DNA of 64,000 bases from Sphaeramia orbicularis (GCF_902148855.1 NC_043969.1:17618442-17682441), one strand, 5' to 3'. Counted from the first letter of the stretch, positions 37,111-48,564 are shown. The notes: generated by a model not told the origin, from the letters alone. Made by a program: numbers and translations.

Positions 37111-38600
37111 TGAGGAGACAGATGCGGTGCAGACATCCAACTGACTGTGTTTCTGCTGCTGCTGAGAGCCCTCCACTCAGCTCCAGCCACCCACAACGTA
37201 ACAACAAACCTCACCCTCATCCATTCTCAGAGGCTGAATGCTCAAAAAACCAGGCACTGTTGTTGGTGTGTGTGCGTTTTTGAGGATGTGTGTGCTGTTT
37301 ATTGTCTGTCCCTCTTCAGGTTTTGTAGTTCTTCCTCTCATCTCACTCTAGGTGTGTAGTGCGATTGGTTCTACTGCTGATCTTAACATGTTACTTTAAC
37401 GTTAAATAATCCCATTCATTGACCTCAGACGTAAAGCAGCGGTTTGGTGGTGACTGCTGTGTATGGGCAGTGCCCATCAGATGCTATGCCTTATGCAAGA
37501 CGGGAAGCTCTGACTTCCGTTGATTATAGCTCTTGACTTACAGACTTGATTTTTATTTAATTTTGTAACATGGATGTATGGATGGTTCTTGATTTGTTTG
37601 TACAGTGTGCTGCCAGGACAACTGCTATGGATGGTCTTTCTTTTCAGGGTTTACGTTTCCTCGTGTTTTTTTCTTTTGTCCTGTTAAACAGCAAGACCAA
37701 TATGTCTTTGTTTATGAATTTGTCAATTCAAAATGGGTGAAAAAAAAGCAATATCGACTTAACAGTGTGGTATTGATGGTTTGCACATTGTGTAAATATC
37801 TTAATATCTTTTTGACAGTATGCGCAGATGTATTTCTATTCAACTAGTCTATATGGACATAAGTCAACTTGAACCAAAACAAAAAAGAAAATGTGATATC
37901 ATTTGTAAAGTGACATTGTACTCTCAGCTAATTAGTCCCATTTCTATTCTGTACATTTAGGTCGAACCTTGGATCAGATCATATATAAAATGTAAATCAT
38001 GGCACTTCTTTTCAAGTCTGAGTTTCTTTTTTGCTCTGTTATACAACAGGATTAATTTTTTTAAGCGACAGGATGAAAAATTATGTGCACCGTTTTGTAG
38101 AAATGATCATCTTTAAGGTAAGTGAACTGTATAGAAGTTGAGCTGTTTATTTTTTAGAACCTTTTTAGTGTCCTTTTGGAGCAGGAATCATTTCAGGTAA
38201 ATTTGTTTTATGGTTATTTTATTCGACTTCATCAATTTTACATCATCCTCCCAATGTTGAGGATCAGTCCTGAAACACCAGTGACAAATGGCCGACTCCA
38301 GCCAGATTATGAAGAAACTCCCCTTTTATCTTCGTCATAAATCTGCATCTCTGGACCATCTTTCCCACTCTGTCAGCTAGCTTATCAGACTGGTGTTGGC
38401 TGTTAAACTGGCACGGCAACAGCGGTCTATAGGCTGACTGAAGCGTTGGGTCTACAACAGCACTTTGAGGCCGAGTGTCAGCTGACCTGTTTACGGAAAA
38501 CAGTCGCCTACCTTCAAGGGTGATACACCGATCCTCTGACTTTGGAAATACTATCATGTAAATTATGTGAATAATAAAAAAGCATGTTAACAAATATACT
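37111..38600 (+). other. VMP1 3' UTR / pri-miR-21 exon
   Basis: The region from the VMP1 stop to an AATAAA at 38573-38578 (another at 38704-38709). The miR-21 hairpin lies about 135 bp before the first signal, so a full-length VMP1 message ending here would include it. Open frames on either strand here are not conserved-looking and are rejected. Confidence 0.75.
38368..38442 (+). ncRNA. mir21: mir-21 precursor
   Basis: The 5p arm begins at 38378 with TAGCTTATCAGACTGGTGTT, ending at about 38400. This is the conserved miR-21 sequence with the fish-type G at positions 16 and 22. The loop TGTTAAACTG and a 3p arm (CAACAGCGGTCTATAGGCTG, from about 38417) complete the hairpin; the base pairs GTCAGC (38372-38377) with GCTGAC (38433-38438). 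Its place just downstream of VMP1 coding sequence is the universal vertebrate location. miR-21 represses targets such as PDCD4 and PTEN and is induced by AP-1 and STAT3 in mammals. The identity is firm; the exact Drosha ends are not. Confidence 0.97.
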
Positions 38601-38759
38601 TGGCACTTGTCTTTTTGGATTGATTTTCAACTTTACAAATATGCTCTACTATTAAGCTGTCAAATACAACTTTTGTGTAATTGGTGTATTATGGTAGTCA
38701 GTCAATAAATTGCATTAGTTTTCACAAACACATAACCATGCAATACTTAAAAAAATAGG

Positions 38760-38765
38760 TTTATT
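38760..38765 (-). terminator. TUBD1 polyadenylation signal
   Basis: TTTATT on the plus strand reads AATAAA on the minus strand, 50 bp past the TUBD1 stop. VMP1 and TUBD1 are convergent and their signals are under 200 bp apart. Confidence 0.6.
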
Positions 38766-38814
38766 TACATTTTTTGAAAATAAACAGGTGATAGATATCT
38801 TTAATAATATACTG

Positions 38815-41800
38815 CTAGGACAGTTGACTGTAACTGGCGACGACCTGCTCCAAAGATGTAAAACTGTCAAGAAAATCTTCCTCTGATATCCCAAATTTAA
38901 TGTACTGATGGATGTAGGCCCTGTAAAGAAAAACAGGATTTAAAAAAAAAAAAAAAAATTCTTGTTACTGTTCTTTACCGATCTTATGGAATTTTTGTAA
39001 GACTTCATATTTGGTGTATGCCTATTCACCTTATTATAAAAAGCTACAATACACTGCTTCTGCACAGATAGAATAGAAATAATTTGGCGATCTGCTTTGC
39101 ATGCATCACAGTTCACTTCTGTTCCACAAAGGCATTTGTGATGTGACTTACCTGGAAGCAAACATATTCCAGGCTTTTCCCACCATGTTGTCCAGAGGTC
39201 GGAGCAGAGCTTGACTGTTGCTGACCAGTGTAGCAGATTTCTCATATTTATTAAAAGGCATCGGGGATTTCCACACGTCGAAAGCTTCTTTTGGTGACAA
39301 CCAGGAGGTATAGAGAGCCGGGTCCTCAAAACCACCTGCACAAACATAACATTCAGCTAATCTGCATAACCAAACAGTTTCAGAACAATACGAATAGGAA
39401 GCTGCTCATAATCCTTTAAACCACCCTGTACAAAGCTATATCACACATGAGCAAAACACAAGGCCAGGGTGTATAAATCTGGCACATGGCATCGTCAAAC
39501 GAAAACACCCCCCCCCCCCCCCTTAAAAAACATTAGTATTAGGTTTTTATCAGAGAATCACAGTGTTCAATCCAGAGACACTTTATGACAAAGAATGCTA
39601 ACTACACCCCCAAAATTTCCATTGCTGGAAAAAAGAAGGAAAAGCTCTGAAATCATCTTCAAAGTTGTCTTCCAAGCAGAATATTTTTACAAAGCATTCA
39701 ACCATACAAGATTTGGTAATGAACGTTAAGTACAAGTTGTCACGTAAAAATGTAAAGACTGTTGGTAAAGTAATACAATGTGTTTCCTAAGTGACCTGCA
39801 CAATGTAGGCTCATTTTAAAGTTGATGGTGTATTTTAAGTGGGTTATTTTTGGAAAGTAATTTTTTTTTTGTAAGTTTCGAGCATAAAAAAAGTCCATGG
39901 TTATTAACAGAAAATTGTTAATGGAGCTTCAGCTTTTTGAACTGGTAAATGGTCGACTGTAAAGCAATCTGCTGTTTCATTTTCATAATTCATTTCTGTG
40001 CGTTTTATGTTTTCATTGAACTGTTCTCATGTGTAACTTTTCTCTCCCTTCATCTACGCCTGTGTGGCCCACTGGGGGAACATGTTGCCCACCCCTGATA
40101 TAAAGGATTTCACCCACTTAAGTTCTTGTTTGTATGATCACCATGTCTAATCTCACCCGTCTCTGCACTGTAGACGTCTTTTCCTCTCAGTATGAGCAGG
40201 TTGGCCACAGACCTGTTAAAGCTGGGTCCTGTGAGGCTCCTGGTTCGCTCAGAGGCAGCAGGCGGACGTACCTGCCAGTCTATACCTGAAACGAGAAAAC
40301 AATGGGATGTGTTTTATGATTTTATCAGAGAGGAGAATGAGCTCACTTTCACATTTAATCCAATGCGATCCAATTTTATTTATAAAGAACTTTAAAAACA
40401 ACACAGTTGGCCAAAGTGCTGCACACAAATAAAACACATAAAGTTACAAACACATAAAAATAAAAACAAAACATTAAAACAATAAAAGCCAACGTCTCAA
40501 ACTGAAAAGAGAATTTAAAGGGAAGCTCATTCTACAGTTTTGGGGCAGCGACTGAAAATGCGCGGTCAATGTGCGAATACATAATAGTGGGAGCCAACGT
40601 AGTGACACTAAAATTGGAGTACTGTCCTTGTGTTTATTTTGCACCAGTTAAAGCCAAGCAGCTGAATTCTGAACAGACTGTAGTCACATAATAAAGAACA
40701 TAGATAAGATGTGGACAGAACTTGCCCTCCTCCATCTTGGTGTTGGAGATGAGCATCTGGCGTAGATGTTTGAGGAGGCCCGGCCAGCTGAAGGTGCTGT
40801 AGGCGATGGAGGAGCTGGACATCTGAGGGATGGTGCACACACTGAGCAGCTTGTACTCCGGATGGCAGGCAAGGGCACTCACCAACTCACCTGAGATACA
40901 CAGACATGAAAGAATGAAGAAAATATATGCCTCATAAAGTCACGAATTATGCAGATGGCATGAGGTAGGAGTAGCGTCAATACAGAATGTAAAAAAAAGA
41001 GGGTGGGTTGGAAGGTTGAGATGTTAAATTGTGTGGAGTTTTTTCTTTGTTTTTTCTCCTTTCCTTCCTCTTTTCTCACTCTATCCATGCTGTGTTCTTT
41101 TCTTTTTATTTCTGAATGTGTTTGTTATGTTGATATCAAAAATGAAGCATAATGTACCAATCAGGGGATCTTAAATCTGTACTATGATAAAGCTTTGCAA
41201 TAAAAATATCTGAAACACAAAAAAAAGGAAAAACTACATGACCCAAACATTTCAAGACCTGTAAAAATATCGTTTCAGACATTTTAAGATCACCAGTTGC
41301 TCCCAGTGCCATCCGTGTTGCCATGACAATGCTATGCAATGCTTGTAGCACTATACACATTCCATACATCCACACAACCAGAGGAACATCAGCTAAAAGC
41401 TCAACAAAACTAACAGAACACAAACAAACAAGCACTCAAAAATAGCAAATATCTAAAACAAACTAATAGTCCCACACCGGTGTAGGTCAAAAACTAACTG
41501 AACTCACTGAATGAACCAAAGAAGAGCAAAAATAAATTGTTGCATTACGAAGCTATGATTATCAATTTTTTCTTACCTTTGCTGTTTTCCGATCATAACT
41601 TGGTTTTATATGAATGAAGCTTCTAGTATTGGCTAATCCATTGTTTTGTGTTACATTGAAATGATTCCCACTGGAAACATGGCCCAGACTTTAACAGTTG
41701 TAAGGACCTGTAGGAACCCTGAAGTACCAGCTGGGGCAGATACTGTGGTGTGTTGTCTGTCTTTGTGTTTCTCACCCAGAGGATTTCTACTGTAGCATCC

Positions 41801-44800
41801 ATAGGAGTCTGCAGTGAGCGCAGGCTGCAACACACTGCCCAGCTGGTGGGCGATAACTCTGTTAACGTCACTGAAGGAGATGTGTTTGATGTTGAGCAGC
41901 TGACTGCAGATCCTGTGCACGGTGTCGTTCTCATGCACCAGGATGGCATCTGAGAGCCGGTAAAGGTTAGCCAGGGTCAGCACAGAGTTATAGTTCTGGA
42001 CAATAACCTGAGGGTAGAGGACAAACATTTTTATATGAAATCATATATGCAAATGAAGTCATATTTTGTTTTCATGTATATGTATAACTTTTCATGTTTT
42101 CTTCAATCTGTTTTATTTCTAGGAACTACAGTAGGATTATTTTGTTTGTTTTGTTGCATATTTGTTACAGACTAAACTGAAATTATTTAAGACAGACTGT
42201 TTGGTTTATACCAGTGGTTCCCAACCTTTTTTGGTTCGTGACCCCTTTTAACATCACAGATTTCTGGCGACCCCAGACATTCAAAACAGATATGTTTTCT
42301 TTGCAATAATTAATTTGTTTTTGATCATGTAATAGTTTGCTATACTATGTTGCAAATAAACATTAATTTTAGACGACATAATAGGCTATATTATGGACAG
42401 AGGCAGAAAAGCCAGGTCAAGATTACTGCACAAAGTGAGATTTTTATTTTCCTTTGTCAGGATATGTACAGTCAGTCCAGCTTGTATTTACAAGGCTGAT
42501 AATTAATACTGAACAAACAATAACTCAAACTATGAATCATGAAAGAGCTGCAGCATCTTAAACCAGCCACAATGAACATTTAAAACATAAACAGTACCAC
42601 AGTGCTGCAGTTTCAGCTTCACAGTTTGTCATGTCTTTTATGTATTGTGATTGTCTCTCTAAACTCATCTTACATTTTATTACTAAGTTTTTATTTTTTA
42701 TTTTTATCAATTACTAGAAATTTCAGGCGACCCCATTTGAATTCCAGGCGACCCCACTTGGGCTCCCGACCCCAAGGTTAAAAAACACTGGTTTATACTG
42801 TTGAAAAAGCATAACTGCACACATTATTACTGAATTAGCTAATTAATTGTTTTTATCACCACTGTTTGTAGTTTTCCCAGCTCTTCTTCCCTACCTCTCC
42901 AGTACCATATGGCCAAGTAAGGTGGTTGAGGATGAAGCTTTTAGGATAAATGTCCCTCAGACATTGAGTAACGAATGTGCCGACCCCTGACCCTGTGCCT
43001 CCTGCCACACTCATCATGGCCATGAGCCCAGCAAGTCTGTCACAGCGCTCCACCTCTCGTCTCACCAGATCCTCCACCACTGCTCTGTGACGAGGGCCAT
43101 GGACACAATACCTAGTACAAGACAATAAGTAAAAGCATTGTTTTAACAGAGAGTAATGTGTGTGTTTTCTATGCAAGTGCTTGTGATAATGTTTGAGCAT
43201 GTGTATAGATGCAATAAGGCGGCAATGCTTTGAACAATCTTAACCATGGATGACCTGGAGCTTTATGAATTTAAAAATATAGAATTTAATAAATATGTAT
43301 CTATTTAGTATTAAACACTTAAATGAATGAACTTCTTTACAATTAATCTTGCTGATCTACAAATAAATACAGTGAATGTAAATAGTATTTCATTAATTAA
43401 TGGGCAATTAAGAAGTGGAATTGAAAATACACTATTTATCTATCTATTCCCTGATGCATTTAATAAAATACATATTTTCTAATCTGTGTTGTACATATAA
43501 GTCCCATTGTGTCCCTATGTTTTATGGTCTAATTACACTGGTCTAAAAGTAAAATACCTCCAAAGTAAAAGCACTGAAACTTTAAAGAGTTTGAGTCACT
43601 AATAAAGAAAGATTAAGTAAAAAATGCTGGTTGGCTGTAGTTTCCAAAATACAGCCTTGGGTTAAAATGTGAAATCTTGAGAATTGAGAGAATGGGTTTT
43701 ATCCGAAAGGGAAGTTTGTCTCAGTGCTACCAGATCCACTTCAAAACACTGTCTGTACGTTACAATATAATCAGTTTACAGGTTCTTTCTAGTGGCCACA
43801 TTATAAATCTATTGTATAGGCTAAATGTACATAAACCAATATATACGTATAATTAAAGCACTTTTTCATATACAGCGAAAATATCAGCTAACCAGCACTT
43901 TTGTCATTTGTTTTCCAATTCATCTTATCAAAATATGTAAGATTTAATACTTTTGTGTTACATGTGATTTAAAAGCTATATTCATTTTGACTCTCCTGGT
44001 CCTCCGTACTTCACTGTATTATGTGTAAAGCAGTGGTTTCCAATCTTTTTTGGCTCGTGACCCCATTTTAACATCACAAATTTCTGGTGACCCCAGACAT
44101 TTTTTTAAAATTTAAATTTAATATTTAATTAATTTGTTTTTGATCCTGTAATAGTTTTCTATCCTATGTTTCAAATACAGGTTAATTTTATAGGACATTT
44201 TGTCTATATAGTGTATATGATTATGGACGGAGGCAGAAAAGCCAGGGGTAGATTACTGCACAAAGGGAGAATTTGATTTTCTTTGGTCAGGATATGTACA
44301 GTCAGTCCAGTTTGTATTTACGAGGTTGACAATTAATACTGAACAAACAATAACTCAAACTATGAATTATGAAAGAGCTGCAGCATCTGAAACCGACCAC
44401 AATGAACATTTGACAGATAAACAGTACCACAATGCTTTAGTTTCAGACTCACAGTTTGTCTGCTATGGATTGGGATTGGCTCTGACAACTCAACACAGAT
44501 TTTTTGTTTGTAAGTTTTTATTTTTTATTTTTATCAATTTCTAGAAATTTCAGGCAACCCCATTTGAATTCCAGGCGACCCCATATAGGGTCCCGACCCC
44601 AAGGTTGAAAACACTGTTGTAAAGACAAGGTGCTGTGGTAAGGTTTGCGGCTTTTTAGCGATAGTTTCTCCATAAATATCTGCGAGGTGCTCCCTTACCC
44701 ATTGGCCCAGTTGTTTCCAGAGCCCTGCTTCTGGCTGAAGTGGGAGGTGTCCCCGTACCTCCACTGGCCTGACCTCTCAGCCTTGGCCCGACTCTGGTTG

Positions 44801-46797
44801 ACCACTTTGGGCTCCATGTCGATCAGCACAGCCCTGGCTACAAGCTCTGATAAAAGGCCATAGGGGCAGAAGGTAAACAGATAGACCAGGGGCATCAAAC
44901 TCATTTTAGTTCAGGGGCCACATTCAGCCAAATGTGGTCTGTAGGGGGCCGGAACCACTAAAATAATAACATAATAATATATAAATAATGTCAACTCCAA
45001 AGTTTTCTCTATGTTTTAGAGCAAAAAAACCCCATTAAATTATAAAAATACTTACTTTTACAAACTATCCGAACAAAAAAGATGTGAATAACCTGAAAAA
45101 ATGTACATTTCTTCAGAAAAATAAGCGCAATTTTAACTGTTATCGCTAAACTTATCATTTCCACATGTGCATTATGGATCAGATCTACAAAGACACTAAA
45201 CACTGAGTAACAGGCAAAAAACTGTTAAAACTGTGCTTAATTTTCTAAAATTACATTATGAAAATGTTTACATCTACAAACTATTCTTTAAAACAATGTG
45301 AATAACATGAACAAACTGAAAAAATAAGTGTCATTTTAACAATATTCTGCTTCAGTTTATCATTTACACGGGTACATTATAACTTATAGATGACAGTGGA
45401 TCTACAAATACACAAAAAATTAGGTAACAGACAGAATATTGTTAAAATTGCACTTCTCTTAAGACATTTCTGGTTGCAATTTGTTCAGGTTATTCTCATC
45501 TTTTTAAATTAAATGTTGTTTTGGTGTAAATACATGAAAGTGTTTACATTTACAAGGTGAAAAATTTGAAGTTGTGAGTAGGGATGCACCGATACCGATA
45601 CGAGTATTGACATCGGCTCCGATACTCAGTGTGTGTACTCGTACTCGTAAAAGTAATCCAATACAAATGCACCGATACCACTTACGGCAGTGTGACATTT
45701 ACAGTTCAGTGCAGCAGGTACGAGGAGGAGGAATAATGTGTGTGGAGTGTGAAGAGTGTGGAGATTTTTCAAAATAAATGACGGTGATAAAAGTAACGCT
45801 GACTGACAGTAACGTTAAAGACACAGACAGACACGGACGCAGTGTTCTGTCCGTCCTCTGCGTACATTCCATCTGTTTTCCAGGTGCTCGCGGATGCGTA
45901 CACAGACAGAGAATACCAGCAGATGTACGGAGCGGTGCGGACCGCCGTCAACAGAAGTGAAAACGAAACTTATGGCTCATTTCTCTTTTCTCTACCTGCT
46001 GAAGCTAATATGTTAAACCTTACTAGCGAAAATGCTGCAATACTAGTATCCCATTAGTGTTGCCTCTGTCACCTCCATGTTTGTTATTACTGACTTTCTT
46101 CTTCTTCTCAAAAAATTTCCTCTTCTTCGTGGTATTTGCCCAGTATGGTTAATTCAGAGCGGCGCCCCCTGGTGGATTAATTGAGAAACACTCATTCCAA
46201 CACATTAAATGTCAGTAGCATCACTTTTTTCCAGTCAGACTAATGACAACAACAATGAAGCACATTTACAAAAGGAACTAAGAACTGGAATGGGGTTATT
46301 AAGTACTCGTATCGGCAAGTAATCAAATGTAAGTACTCGTACTCGGTCTGGAAAAAAGTGGTATCGGTGCATCCCTAGTTGTGAGTATTTATTGGATATT
46401 ATGGTAGTATTTTACTGATTTGACCCACTTGAAATTGAATTAGTCTGAGTGTGGCCCCTGAACTAAAATGATTATTAATATCTTAGTGTGGGTAATTTTA
46501 ACATTTCACAGATTCATCCAAAGGACCGGACTGGAGCCTTTGGCGGGTCAGCTTTGGCCCCCGGGCCACATGTTTGACACCCCTAAGAAAGACAGTAAAC
46601 AGAGTCAGACGGACTCAGGGAACAGGGCTCTGGAGGACTGTCATACCTCCATGTGTAGTTTGGTGGAAGAACCGTTCCCAGCTGGCGGTGCAGTAGGGTG
46701 TCCTCTGTCCGTCCTGTGCGTCCCTGCAGAGGATGTCAAACAGCTCCTGACCCACCTGGTTACCGCACTGACCCAGCTGAACCGTCACCACAGACAT
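38815..46797 (-). CDS. tubd1: TUBD1, delta-tubulin
   Basis: Delta-tubulin is a divergent tubulin needed for stable centriole/basal-body triplet microtubules. Exons in transcript order: 46647-46797, 44699-44846, 42895-43111, 41776-42007, 40726-40890, 40157-40285, 39152-39335 and 38815-38920; sum 1332 nt, 443 residues (human 453). It opens [20 protein letters not shown]. The GTP-binding loop GGTGSGVG is at about residues 137-144, [19 protein letters not shown] follows, then [34 protein letters not shown] and the C-terminal [18 protein letters not shown], which resembles the family end. Start chosen at the ATG beginning the tubulin N-terminus; an upstream TTG-initiated extension is unlikely. The fifth exon ends in a GC donor (GC-AG intron). 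Intron 1 and intron 3 carry several transposons. Divergent from RPS6KB1 and convergent with VMP1. Confidence 0.97.
39507..39522. repeat. Poly-C run in TUBD1 intron
   Basis: About 16 consecutive C within otherwise ordinary intron sequence. Confidence 0.9.
40366..40690. repeat. Dispersed repeat fragment in TUBD1 intron
   Basis: CAATTTTATTTATAAAGAAC, then 'ggccaaagtgctgcacac', an A-rich block, 'ttttggggcagcgactgaaaatgc' and 'cagctgaattctgaacagactgtag' together form a longer degraded copy of the family also seen at 602-780. The family is common in teleosts; I do not assign a name. Confidence 0.6.
42212..42790 (-). mobile_element. hAT-type non-autonomous DNA transposon, copy 3 (579 bp)
   Basis: Ends CAGTGGTTCCCAACC..AAAAACACTG, with a perfect 8-bp target duplication GTTTATAC at 42204-42211 and 42791-42798. 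It sits in the TUBD1 intron between exons 42895-43111 and 41776-42007. No transposase frame. Confidence 0.92.
44031..44616 (-). mobile_element. hAT-type non-autonomous DNA transposon, copy 4 (586 bp)
   Basis: Ends CAGTGGTTTCCAATC..GAAAACACTG; target duplication GTGTAAAG/TTGTAAAG (7 of 8 match) at 44023-44030 and 44617-44624. It lies only about 80 bp from TUBD1 exon 44699-44846. More diverged internally than copy 3. Confidence 0.88.
44887..46585. mobile_element. hAT-like DNA transposon remnant, interrupted by a second element
   Basis: Left end CAGGGGCATCAAACTCATTT and right end ..CACATGTTTGACACCCCT are inverted versions of one another, with a candidate 8-bp target duplication AGATAGAC/AGAAAGAC at 44879-44886 and 46586-46593 (one mismatch). 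A second inverted piece, GTGGCCCCTGAACTAAAATG near 46450, mirrors the left sub-terminus. About 0.9 kb remains after removing the 799-bp nested insert. No transposase frame is seen. It fills most of TUBD1 intron 1. Confidence 0.8.
45579..46377. mobile_element. Nested hAT-like DNA transposon (799 bp)
   Basis: Terminal inverted repeats TAGGGATGCACCGATACC and GGTATCGGTGCATCCCTA are bounded by a perfect 8-bp target duplication GTTGTGAG at 45571-45578 and 46378-46385. It interrupts the older element at 44887-46585, so it is the younger insertion. The inside is short of coding sequence, so it is non-autonomous. Confidence 0.9.
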
Positions 46798-46987
46798 TTT
46801 AATCTCAGACGTTGACAATAAACAACGTGATATACACGGGAAGATGCGCGGGTTTGATGACTGTATCCATGAAGCCGCTGGTGAGTGTTTACAAGAACCG
46901 CCACCGGAAGTAACCTAGTAGTTCCGGTCCAAACTGTCACACTTTCAAAATGAAACGTCCGTCATCGTCACAGTCAAGATAAAATTT

Positions 46988-47578
46988 AGGGTGTCCCAAA
47001 AAATGTATACACACTTCAGCAGCTGATAACTCAATTGTTTGTTTTTTCTTTGCAGATTAAACCCATTGAAATTAATTATGGAAGCCTGACTAAACTTTGA
47101 AGAAATGAAATTCATTCTAAAATGCTACTGGAAGTATGAAAACGTAGTTGAAGTGCAGACACAATTGAAGGTTAATTTACTCTGTGTGATTCCATTGCTT
47201 GAAAAAAAATAAAGGAAGGTCCGCACAACCTGTGAGCTCCCAAAGAATTTATTTACCAACGTGATGTTTCGGGCCATCGGGTTCATCAGATGAAGGGCCT
47301 CGGCCCAAAAACGTCACGGAAGTTTTTTCATCATTTTTTGGGATCCTGCATACCTCTCATTTTCTGGATGTGCGTGTCGATCACCTCTCTTCATGATTCC
47401 ATTGCTTCACATTGACAGCAGTGTCTGGATCAGAACGGACGTCAGTTTGAGAACAGGCGGTGACAAAACAATAAAATGATGTTTGTAAATTCTATTACAT
47501 TTTGAAAATTAAATTAATTGTGATAAACACCTACTTTACAATTACTGAAAGTGTGTATACATTTTTTGGGACACCCTG
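46988..47578 (+). mobile_element. Mariner-like element remnant
   Basis: Inverted ends AGGGTGTCCCAAAAAATGTA and its complement before a TA dinucleotide (47579-47580) mark a Tc1/mariner-superfamily element. From 47105 an open stretch reads MKFILKCYWKYENVVEVQTQ, which resembles the N-terminal helix-turn-helix of mariner-type transposases. Most of the transposase is missing, so this is an internally deleted copy. It is itself interrupted at 47201-47393. Confidence 0.8.
47201..47393. mobile_element. 193-bp insertion inside the mariner remnant
   Basis: Flanked by a perfect 14-bp direct repeat TGATTCCATTGCTT (47187-47200 and 47394-47407). A duplication of this length suggests a LINE/SINE-type insertion. 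The interior has an imperfect palindrome around GGGTTCATCAGATGAAGGGC with GTTTCGGGCC nearby, text common to a dispersed fish repeat. Confidence 0.75.
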
Positions 47579-47660
47579 TATATTTTTTGCATTAATGAAT
47601 TATTATAATAACATAAATATACGCTGCTATATGTAAAAAACACGCAAATTAATACTATAA

Positions 47661-47661
47661 C

Positions 47662-47722
<61 letters not shown>
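47661..47722. repeat. (AAT)n microsatellite
   Basis: About 20 AAT units, the first block of the simple-repeat cluster upstream of RPS6KB1. Confidence 0.97.
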
Positions 47723-47850
47723 GATTAATAACAGATAGAATAGTTTTTTTGCTTATTTATTTACTCTTAGTTATATTTACATCCACTTTATTTGATAGAA
47801 ATAAAGTGTCAGCAAATATAAAACGTTATTTGATTTAAAATGCGCTTTAC

Positions 47851-47867
47851 AGCTGCTGCTGCTGCTG

Positions 47868-47907
<40 letters not shown>

Positions 47908-47908
47908 A

Positions 47909-47958
<50 letters not shown>

Positions 47959-47961
47959 TAA

Positions 47962-48004
<43 letters not shown>

Positions 48005-48034
48005 CATGGTAGTAGTAGTAGTACTAGAAGTAGT
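47851..48034. repeat. Composite trinucleotide array (CTG)(CTA)(AAT)(TAG)
   Basis: (CTG)n at about 47853-47867, (CTA)13 at 47868-47906, (AAT)n at about 47907-47960, then (TAG)14 from about 47962 with an imperfect tail. The CTA and TAG blocks are complementary, so the array is also a ~40-bp-arm inverted repeat. The poly-Thr, poly-Asn and poly-Ser frames across it are not proteins. Confidence 0.97.
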
Positions 48035-48105
48035 ATTTCTATACACTGTATTTGATTGAAAAGGTCCTTACCAAAAAATAAATATCTCATTCACATGAAC
48101 TAGAT

Positions 48106-48260
48106 CAGGGGTCAGCAACCCTGGTCACACCTGATGGTCGTTATCAGGCTTCTGCTGAGCTTGATGATAGGCTTATCATTTGAATCAGGTGTGTTGGAAG
48201 AAGGATACATCTAAAACATGCAGGATAGTGGCTCTCCAGGACCAGGGTTGCTGACCCCTG
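48106..48260. mobile_element. Short hAT-like MITE (155 bp)
   Basis: Perfect inverted ends CAGGGGTCAGCAACCCTGG/CCAGGGTTGCTGACCCCTG and a perfect 8-bp target duplication AACTAGAT at 48098-48105 and 48261-48268. Same family as 13726-13918 by internal sequence. The intact ends suggest a younger insertion than the NPAT copy. Confidence 0.93.
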
Positions 48261-48319
48261 AACTAGATGGAAAATGCATTACAGCAGGGATAAAATGCCA
48301 TGGTTAATATGACATGTAG

Positions 48320-48320
<1 letters not shown>

Positions 48321-48400
<80 letters not shown>
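48321..48400. repeat. (TA)n microsatellite
   Basis: About 40 uninterrupted TA units, 360 bp upstream of the RPS6KB1 start codon. Confidence 0.97.
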
Positions 48401-48403
<3 letters not shown>

Positions 48404-48415
48404 AAAATATTCTTC

Positions 48416-48493
48416 TGCTACTACTACTACTACTACTACTACCACTGCTACTACTACTACAACAACAACTACTACTACTACTACTACTACTAC

Positions 48494-48560
<67 letters not shown>
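48416..48560. repeat. Composite (CTA)n/(AAC)n/(AAT)n array
   Basis: Trinucleotide array of mixed CTA, AAC and AAT units, ending about 200 bp from the RPS6KB1 start codon. Confidence 0.96.

Positions 48561-48564
<4 letters not shown>

Noticed and set aside
38264-38593. 109-codon minus-strand open frame over the miR-21 locus
   Set aside because: Explained by the structured miR-21 hairpin and 3' UTR; no family recognised.
46615-46818. N-terminal extension of TUBD1 (STSEIK before MSVVTV)
   Set aside because: It would need a TTG start; the ATG at 46797 matches the universal tubulin N-terminus.
47777-48055. Long open frames of poly-Thr, poly-Ile, poly-Asn and poly-Ser on both strands
   Set aside because: They are translations of the (CTA)n/(AAT)n/(TAG)n arrays with no start context or homology.
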